Shown here in pieces: positions 56,940 through 64,000 of a stretch of 64,000 nt of DNA. The notes under the pieces were generated by a model, which did no database searches, was not told where the DNA came from, and worked only from the letters and a program-made list of their open reading frames with translations. How positions within the stretch are numbered: position 1 is the stretch's first letter; every line of letters starts with the position of its first letter. Source of the stretch: Pogonophryne albipinna (Eukaryota > Chordata > Actinopteri > Perciformes > Artedidraconidae); contig CM053256.1 of NCBI GenBank assembly GCA_028583405.1, positions 14,125,087 to 14,189,086 of the forward strand. Reading direction: 5' to 3'. The position numbers and the translations under genes are program-made.

Positions 56940-57964
56940 AAGCACAATGTTTTATTTTGCTATTTTTGTTGTAGACGAATCAAGACTCCAAGGTGCGCAA
57001 AGATAAATTAATCTGGGTATAAAGTTTAATAAGATTCTCAATATGAATTCAAATATATATTTGAACCATTACAATCCAAGAAGAGTAAATCCCTCCAGAG
57101 ATTCTTTCGGCAAACATTTGTATTAACATGAGATAAAATAATTCTCATTTCAAGCCAGGGTGTTTCAATGAAAGGCCTCGGTGCAGATCATAAGATAATA
57201 ATATTCACAAATGCTGTTAATACGTATATCAAACCAAAAAACAAACCGATAAAGAAAAGAAACACAATTGCACTCAAATGTAGGCAAGTTTAAAGTTATG
57301 TTTAGAACTAATAATTTCAAAATACAAAAATGTAGGAAAATTATAAATATACCTTTTCAAACCAAATCAAAAAACTGTTCCACAAAACACAAATGTATAA
57401 CTTGAACAACTATGGTGACTCAAACCACAAAATAAAGCACACATTCAAGATGGCTACCAGTCAGTCCCCCTCTTTAGACACAACAGAAAGCCCCACGAGA
57501 AACAGAAAACAGAAAACAGCCCATTCAAATTGGTTTGAAAGAGGAAACTTTACAAGAAACATTTTATAAATCATAAACAATGTAAAAATAAACATACCTG
57601 GCTGGACTGCTTGATGGACTGGAACACAATTTCCTCGCTGTAGATATGTAGGTGATTGGAATCTAGATTTAGAAAGAAAAATGTTAATATTGTGTTAAAT
57701 AGGTCAATCTAAAAAACATTTTAAAAAAATATGTTTATTTATGGTGGCCCAAACAATCACTCCAACTGCTAGTCTCTCACCAAACATGAAGTATATAACA
57801 CATACCACAAATTAACTTAAAATCAGGCATTTAAACACAAAAAGCGATCCTACCAAATGAAACACCAAACAAATGCTGTCCTCAGCAGCTCCCTCAGGTG
57901 TCTCAGTGCAGGAAGAAGCCTCAGGTGAGTTTGCCGCCCCTTTTTATTGAGCCCGCCCCTCCCC
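56940..57964 (-). mobile_element. 1,025-bp insertion bounded by a 12-bp direct repeat (unclassified)
   Basis: TGGATCCTAGTG occurs at 56928-56939 and 57965-57976. On the minus strand the segment starts GGGGAGGGGCGGGCTCAATA followed by AAAAGGGGCGG, a GC-box plus TATA-like arrangement. It then holds acceptor-like TTTCTTTCTAAATCTAG and donor-like CAGCCAG|GTATGTTT sites around a small candidate exon (57599-57661). It ends with GCAAAATAAAACATTGTGCTT, where AATAAA precedes the boundary. It has no TG...CA ends or poly-A tail. It could be a retroposed transcription unit or an unfamiliar element. The 12-bp match might also be chance. Confidence 0.4.
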
Positions 57965-57976
57965 TGGATCCTAGTG

Positions 57977-58471
57977 CTAGATAGTTCCCTTCGCTTCAAT
58001 ATATTTAATAATAAACATGTTTGTTTTTTTTAATTTTTATTAAGACATGTTCTGCTCTTTTCAGAAACAAAGAGTTATAATTTGCACATACAAAGCAATC
58101 TGCCAAACTGGGCTAAAATGTGCAGCATGTAGGAAGTCTAGCCTCAAGTATTTTGATCTTCTTCTGTGAAAATTCATAATGTATTTAAAAATATATCTTA
58201 TTAATATGAAGTTCATATTATTACAGGGAAAAGATAGCATGCTGTGTGGCTGACTTGTTGCCAAAGTTTTGCTTCTTGGGGTAAATAATGTGGTATTGAC
58301 AGAGCTCAGATACAGATTTGCGGTTATGTAAGCTTGCCTCACACTTTAACTCCAGTCATATTGTCTTGGCAACTTAAACAACAGTACATCACATCGTAGC
58401 TGGGGAAAGACAATTCTACCCCAGCATCAAACTTATCGCTCAACGCTTCTGATAGCCAATACAGCTACTGA
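57977..58471. other. Anonymous sequence
   Basis: No gene or repeat supported. Confidence 0.35.
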
Positions 58472-58479
58472 TTTATAAC

Positions 58480-59043
58480 CAGAGATGGTAAAAGTACACA
58501 TCGTTTACCCAAGTAGAAGTACAGATACTAGTGTTTAAAAATACTAAAAGTAAAAGTAGAAGTAGGCCTACAGACTAAACTTCTTTATAAGAAGTATGGG
58601 CTTCGACATGTACTCAAGTAAAAAGTAGGCCTACCTATAACTACCATCGGTTTTATAGAGTAACTGACCTCCCTCTATATTAATAGAACAATAATGTCAT
58701 TGTTAGCTAATTAATGTTTTGATGCTGAACAACAGCAAAATGATAACGTTTTCATTGGTCCCTCTTCTTTAGAGAAGACCAGGAAATGATTGATACACGG
58801 ATCGTGTTCAAATCAATAGGCACGCAATGACTCTAAATAATAATGATCACGCCACCAAATGCAGGTTAAAGCTAAAGTAACGAACTGTTTTGAAAATGTA
58901 AGAAGTAGAAAGTACAGGTATTTGTGTTAAAAATGTAAAAGTAAAAAGTCGTCAGAAAAATAAGTAGGCTAGTGGAGCAAAGTACTGATACCAGAAAAAT
59001 GTACGTACATGTAGTATTTGTACTCTACTACTTCCCACCTCTG
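58480..59043. mobile_element. Non-autonomous hAT MITE, 564 bp
   Basis: The left end CAGAGATGGTAAAAGTACA and the right end TACTTCCCACCTCTG are inverted relatives of the common fish CAGAGGTGGGAAGTA family. The flanks TTTATAAC (58472-58479) and TTTTTAAC (59044-59051) are an 8-bp duplication with one mismatch. Many AAGTA/AGTAC repeats occur in the subterminal regions. No coding sequence. Confidence 0.85.
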
Positions 59044-59051
59044 TTTTTAAC

Positions 59052-60127
59052 ATTAGGTTACAATGAATGAGTGACAGGTGCTTCACACATGATGAGGAAG
59101 AGGATGAACTCGATCCTTGTCTTTGTGTACGCGCAGATGTACAAACACACACACACGCACGATCTGATAAATATGCATGCAGTGAAGATGAAATCCCTCA
59201 GTGACTTTCATGTTGACTGTTTGCCTGTGAATACAACAAGTTCACAAGTGGCTGTTCAGACAATCCGTGCGGGAAGTTAATAATTGCAATGTCGTGCTGA
59301 TCTGATGTAGCACATGTTAATACTGTCCCCTCCTCCCTCAATCTCCCACCTCCCCCTCCACACACTCTTCATAACCACCTGAGTCTCTTTCATGAAAGAA
59401 ATCAAGTGTCATCATCCGCATCTTGCTCTGGCTCTGCTCCTCCGGGTGCTCTGCTTCAGACGTCACAGCCTGAGTACATGTTACCTGTTTGTGTTATATT
59501 GGCCCACAGAGGACTAGATATGAGGATTTAGCCACATTTGCATTTTAATTTTATATTCCGCACCATAGCGTCCACATTTTTAACTACTTTGTGCTTGTTT
59601 AATGGTCCTTGGTGAAATGAATGTGCACGTTAATAATAAGCAAAGGAATTCATTATGCAAATAAAGACCAGAGTCACACCCCAGACTTGTAAAAATGTTT
59701 GTGTGGATGCTTGCTGATATACAGTCTGTCAACTTGTGCTTTTCCACATGAAACAAGACGCACTGAGGAGGAATGTGTGCACGCGTTATTGAATTACCTG
59801 CACTGCTGGATAGGATACAGATGCTGCAGCGCATGCACTTAATTCCAATTCACATTTAGCTTTCGACATGCAATAATACTCTGTGCTTATGCAGCACTTT
59901 TATCACCTCAGTCAAATGTTAGTGTATGTTAAAAAAGCAGAAAATGCTGTATTTTCTTTAGGTAAAAGTTAAGTGACATATAATAACTTTAAGAGTTTTA
60001 CATCTTTATTGTGGCCTGTGCGAGAACACTTTTTTGTCGTTTAGAAACCTTTCAAATGCTACAATGAGGAACTAAACATAAGTGAACTACTTTTGTGATT
60101 AGAGTAGAAGATAGTGTTTTAAAACAA
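59052..60127. other. Anonymous sequence with short CA tract
   Basis: A short ACACACAC tract lies at about 59143-59156. No gene is supported. Confidence 0.35.
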
Positions 60128-60134
60128 TATATTG

Positions 60135-60647
60135 CAACCCAGTCTCACTGCATTTCGTGTTATAGTCACGACATTTAATCTATTGATTCGTGTTCACCAA
60201 CACGATTTTCCCCTTTTTTTCGTGTTGCACAGCACGATTTTAAAAGCAATGTATTTCTATTGGTAATGTGTTTCGTGCCTGCAACACATCTTTTTGTCCG
60301 GTCGGGTCTTGGAAGACTGGAAGCTGTGTGGTTCATAAAAACATGTTCTTACTCAATATCAAGCCACGATTATTGTTTTTATTTTAAATCGTATAATGTC
60401 GGACTTTTTTTGCCATCCGTGAGGAAAATAAATGGGGCTCAGAGCCTCAGAATACTGAAATCTGTATTTATTTTCTTTTATCTTTTTTTCCTTCTAATTT
60501 GTTATTCTTTTCTAAATAACACACTGTTATTTAATCAACAATAACACACAATTATCCTTGTTTTTATGTATTTGTTTAATTCTATAATATCAGGCTTTTT
60601 TGATAAAATGTCGTGACTAAAACACGAAATGCCGTGAGACTGGGTTG
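60135..60647. mobile_element. Element III: 513-bp relative of element I with 7-bp duplication
   Basis: About 40-bp terminal inverted repeats, starting CAACCCAGTCTCACTGCATT and ending in the mirror ...GCCGTGAGACTGGGTTG. TATATTG is perfect on both sides (60128-60134 and 60648-60654). Its interior at about 60373-60600 is shared with 27190-27400 in element I (phrases TTAAATCGTATAATGTCGGA and AACACACAATTATCCTTG). The ends share CAACCC.GTCTC with element I. It is a small, non-coding, presumably non-autonomous derivative. Confidence 0.85.
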
Positions 60648-60654
60648 TATATTG

Positions 60655-61453
60655 AAGGATTTGTAAAACCATCTGGAGGGTAAAAATGATCTTTGTAAGC
60701 CCCTACATCTGCTGCCTGGGAAAAACTGTCAACACATTCAAGAATAGTGATTCCTTTTGCATCTTTTCACACCGTTGTAGTTTTTTGTCTGTACCATAGT
60801 AATCTTTTTTTTTTTGCATCCTGAATACAAACACTCAAAATATCACATTTCCTGCATGACTATGGTAACAATATTTAATTTAGCACTACATATTTAAGGT
60901 TTTCTTGTTTGAATGCTAAAGGTTAACTGCACAGTAGATGCAGAGCGTTGCGCAGAATGTTATATACTGAGCTCACCTTGGCAACAGTGACCTGTGGAAT
61001 GGGCAGCTATTTATTTGAGGTACTCTAATTAAACTTTATAAGAGGAAAGTGACATCCAGCTTTAAATGAAGCATTTCACACCACTCTATCTCCTTTAAAG
61101 CACCACTATGCTGAAGCCAGAGCTAACAAGATATTACAAGAGAGTACAGTGCACTAAATTGAACTCGCCTTAAGTGTCATGAGTGCTTTCTGAAAGGACT
61201 GGAGCTGATGTTGGTGGAAGAAGAAGTATCCCTCTGACTGGTAGCTATAGAGACTGTGCTCAACCTTTGACCATAACATATAAAGTGACTATAAATCATC
61301 CCATCAATTGCTTTACAAAATGTCACGATAATTAATGGAGTGTTTCTTTTTAAATAGGCATTTAAAAAGAAAAGGAGGACCACGAACATCATTAGGATTC
61401 ATTCTCTCATTCCCATAAATGTACATGCAAAAATTGCATATCAATCCATTGTT
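60655..61453. other. Anonymous sequence
   Basis: No gene or repeat end identified. Confidence 0.35.
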
Positions 61454-61455
61454 TT

Positions 61456-61966
61456 AAAGGTCCCCTATTATACTGTTTTTCATCAATATATTATAGGTCT
61501 TAGATATATACAAAACATGTCTCTGAAATGTTTGGCTCGAAATATCAAACAGATCCTGCATTGTAGCATCCCATAATCCCCTCTGTTTCAGAGCTGTTTC
61601 AAAAGTGCTGATTCTCTGTCTGTTACTTTAGATGAAAATAAGGAGCCCCTCCCCACGCCCCTCTGAGAGATGTTTGGTTAAAAAGAACTCAATGGTGCTC
61701 TAGGAGGAGATTCAGGTGATAAGGTGGGTGGGTGTTACCTTGGTTGGTTATTGGCTAATGGTTACACAAGCCAAAAAAATCGTTATGACATCACTAAGTG
61801 GCCAAAATCTGATCAGCTCATTTTCAGACAGGTTTTTATGTAAATGATCAGGACAAAAAGTGAGAGAATCTTTTTTCCTGAAACTTTCAGAATCTCTTTA
61901 CACAGAGGGGAGACATGTTCATATATAAAATACATGATAAAGTGGATTTTGCATAATAGGTGACCG
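61456..61966. mobile_element. MITE with AAAGGTCCCCTATTAT ends
   Basis: The left end AAAGGTCCCCTATTATAC and the right end GCATAATAGGTGACC are inverted repeats. TTAA overlaps the left junction (61454-61457), but no TTAA is seen at the right, so the duplication is unproven. The right 150 bp is shared, inverted, with 7831-7985. It is non-coding. Confidence 0.7.
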
Positions 61967-62002
61967 TCAAATAGTAGTATAACAGTTAGATCCAAAGTGG
62001 TG

Positions 62003-62056
62003 GACTGACTGACTGACTGACTGACTGACTGACTGACTGACTGACTGACTGACTGA
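62003..62056. repeat. (GACT)n microsatellite
   Basis: About thirteen GACT units. The minus-strand frame with repeated SVSQ residues is produced by this repeat. Confidence 0.97.
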
Positions 62057-62321
62057 CGTTGCCATCCACCCTGCATGGGTACATGTGACAAACAATGTGC
62101 AATAGCAACAGGAGACCAACAACCCAGATTGTTGATTATCGAAAGTGTTTTTTTATATGCAAACCCAATTACCTGACTGAACGCATTTTCTCAGAGCTTT
62201 GAAAAACATTGTTGACAAATTACCTGGCAGTAAAATAAATAATGGCACAAGTAGGATCTATCAAGAGCAGTAAACAAGATGAGCCCTCAGTAACAGTGTG
62301 AAGAAAGGCTTGGCATAACTT
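62057..62321. other. Anonymous sequence
   Basis: No feature seen between the microsatellite and the LINE 3' end. Confidence 0.35.
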
Positions 62322-63546
62322 CAAGGTTCAAGGTTCTTTATTGTCAAACTAACATAGCTACAGAGTAATTATGTCGTTGAAAATCTTAGGTCACAGGTTT
62401 CTCCAACAATGCAACACAATAATACAGATAAGCAGAGAATATTAAAGCAATATTAAAGTATATTATATTAAAAGTAATACAAAAGAAAAATAGTTCTAAA
62501 AAAAGTGAGAAAAAGTGGAATAGTGCAATACGAGTCTACAAGTTATTGGGACGATGTATTAGATAATATATAAATAATTACTAAGTAGCAGATGAATGTT
62601 ATGAAATTGTTTCAGCAGTTCAGTTGTTTAACAGTCTTATTGCCTGCAGGATGAAGCTGTCTCTGAATCTGGTTGTTCTTGTCAGGATGCTGCGGTAACG
62701 CCTGCCAGACGGCAGCAGACTGAACAGTTTGTGGCTGGGGTGATGGGGTCTTTTATAATCCTGAGGGATTTCTTCCTGAGCCACTGGGAGTAAAGGTCCT
62801 CCATGGATGGCAGCTCCGTCCTGGTGATGTTCTGTGCAGTTTTCACCACCCTCTGTAAAGCCTTACGATTGAGGGCGGTGCAGCAGCCGTACCAGGCCGT
62901 GATGCAGCCAGTCAGGTTACTCTCTATGGTGCACCTGTAGAAGCTGCAGAGTATCCTGGAGTCCATTTTGAACCTCCTCAGCCTGCGGAGGAAGAAGAGC
63001 CGCTGTCGAGCTTTCTTGGTGATGGTGGTGGTGTGAAGAGTCCATGTCAGGTCCTCAGTGATGTGGACCCCAAGGAACCTGAAGCTGCTGACTCTCTCCA
63101 CCGCAGTCCCATTGATGGCGATGGAGGCGTGACCCTCTCTCTGCTGCTTCCTGTAATCCACAATCAGCTCCTTTGTTTTGCTGACATTGAGATGGAGGTT
63201 GTTATCCTGGCACCAAGATGTCAGTTTTTCGACCTTCTCTCTGTACGCCGTCTCGTCGCCGTCTGTGATCTGGCCGATGACGGTCGTGTCGTCAGCAAAC
63301 TTCACGATGGTGTTGGAGCTGTGTATGGCCACGCAGTCGTGAGTGAACAGGGAGTAGAGGAGAGGGCTGAGCACGCAGCCTTGAGGGGCTCCGGTGTTCA
63401 GGATCAGGGTGGAGGATGTGATGTTTCCCACCCGCACTACCTGGGGTCTGCCCGTCAGGAAGTTCAGGATCCAGTCACAGAGGGCGCTGTTGAGTCCGAG
63501 GTCTCTGAGCTTGATGGCCAGCTTGGAGGGCACAATGGTATTGAAT
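62322..63546 (-). mobile_element. 5'-truncated non-LTR retrotransposon
   Basis: The minus-strand element comprises the coding remnant at 62638-63546 and a ~315-bp 3' untranslated region ending TTGACAATAAAGAACCTTGA then ACCTTGA. It is a CR1/L2/Rex-group LINE judged from the protein. The 5' side stops within the reverse-transcriptase domain, exactly where the MITE at 63547 begins, so the MITE either cut it or inserted beside the truncation. Confidence 0.8.
62682..63546 (-). pseudogene. LINE reverse transcriptase, C-terminal two-thirds, frameshifted
   Basis: This domain would copy LINE RNA into DNA at a nicked target. About 287 codons remain: [20 protein letters not shown] at the N-terminal side, the [16 protein letters not shown] core (about residues 48-63 of the open frame), the catalytic FADD box (residues 79-82), then the thumb region with [12 protein letters not shown]. 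The first catalytic aspartate, expected just upstream, is lost with the 5' truncation. Near 62740-62750 one base is missing relative to the family: the open frame ends [11 protein letters not shown], while the +1 frame continues with [19 protein letters not shown] to a stop near 62638. It is not functional. Confidence 0.85.
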
Positions 63547-64000
63547 CATAGACTGTATATATAAATGGACGTAGGGTCCGTGACGTCACCCATAGGATTC
63601 TGCAGAGTTGCAGAGAAGCCCTTAGTAGGCGGCGGCCACTAACGGCTCGACAGTAACGTCAGAGTTCAACTCCCGCCTGCTCCAAATAGAGTGGCGAAGT
63701 CCCTCCCCTTCCGGTGGACCTCCATGGGACCTTATTTCGAAAAAATTATGTATTGAAGTCAATGGAGAGAGAAAGATTATCTTTCGATCCAGTTTGAATT
63801 GTGCCACGAATTACACATATGATGTTTGTCAATTTAAAAGATAGTTTTGCAAGTCAAAAAAAAAAATGTGTCGTAAAACTGTGAAGTAACACATTTGTTT
63901 GTGTGAAACGCTCAATGAACTACATCTCTGGTCTCGCAGAACAACACACGTCACCAAGATGGCCATCACTACTGTCTTGTCAACAAAATGATTGACTACC
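63547..64000. mobile_element. MITE with CATAGACTGTATATATAAAT terminus, running off the window
   Basis: Begins at the LINE junction with ATAGACTGTATATATAAATG, then GACGTAGGGTCCGTGACGTC, a start I recognise from a common fish MITE often linked with Tc1/mariner-like ends. The right end lies beyond the window. An unrecognised 61-codon minus-strand frame lies inside it. Confidence 0.55.

Noticed and set aside
63033..63551. 172-codon plus-strand frame
   Set aside because: Antisense shadow of the LINE reverse-transcriptase frame.

Overview
The window looks like nuclear DNA from a ray-finned fish, most likely a spiny-rayed (percomorph) teleost. The evidence is AT-rich intergenic sequence, long CA/GT and GA microsatellites, many hAT-type transposon ends, L2/CR1/Rex-like LINE tails, tRNA-type SINEs, solo LTRs and a scaffold gap of 940 N. 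No bacterial-style gene organisation is present. I cannot name the species. No intact host protein-coding gene can be supported. Almost all readable content is transposon-derived or anonymous intergenic or intronic sequence.

Layout. 1-5080: transposon debris, then a transposase-like pseudogene (1352-2497) flanked by microsatellites, then two phase-compatible candidate exons (3978-4057 and 4642-4739). 5081-6020: assembly gap. 6021-26580: mostly anonymous sequence holding a 455-bp solo LTR (8863-9317), a perfect 23-bp hairpin (15121-15176), a 1,028-bp solo LTR (18092-19119), a hAT element (20920-21725) and a run of LINE tails and a MITE (21870-24094).

26582-37066 is the most remarkable part. 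Two related elements with long inverted arms (called I, 26589-32115, and II, 33091-37059) inserted side by side. Each made a 7-bp target duplication, and the two duplications overlap by five bases in the reconstructed ancestral site. Element I later received a TTAA-flanked Kolobok-like element (28975-31051). That element holds a hAT (29382-30249), which holds another hAT (29476-30167). A further hAT (32120-33077) sits exactly across the right end of element I. Removing it restores the second copy of element I's 7-bp duplication. A short relative, element III (60135-60647), also has a 7-bp duplication and shares internal sequence with element I. The arms of element I carry truncated THAP-domain coding sequence.

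37067-64000: anonymous, partly conserved-looking sequence with a hAT carrying a BED-finger remnant (40827-41954), a GC-rich block resembling ribosomal DNA spacer (about 42540-43125), a LINE interrupted by a SINE (47690-48320), a 1,025-bp insertion bounded by a 12-bp direct repeat (56940-57964), a hAT MITE (58480-59043), a MITE (61456-61966) and a 5'-truncated LINE reverse transcriptase (62322-63546) cut by another MITE at the window end. The genes do not form a pathway. The window is best read as a record of successive insertions. All family assignments come from reading motifs by eye and from memory. No database search was run.
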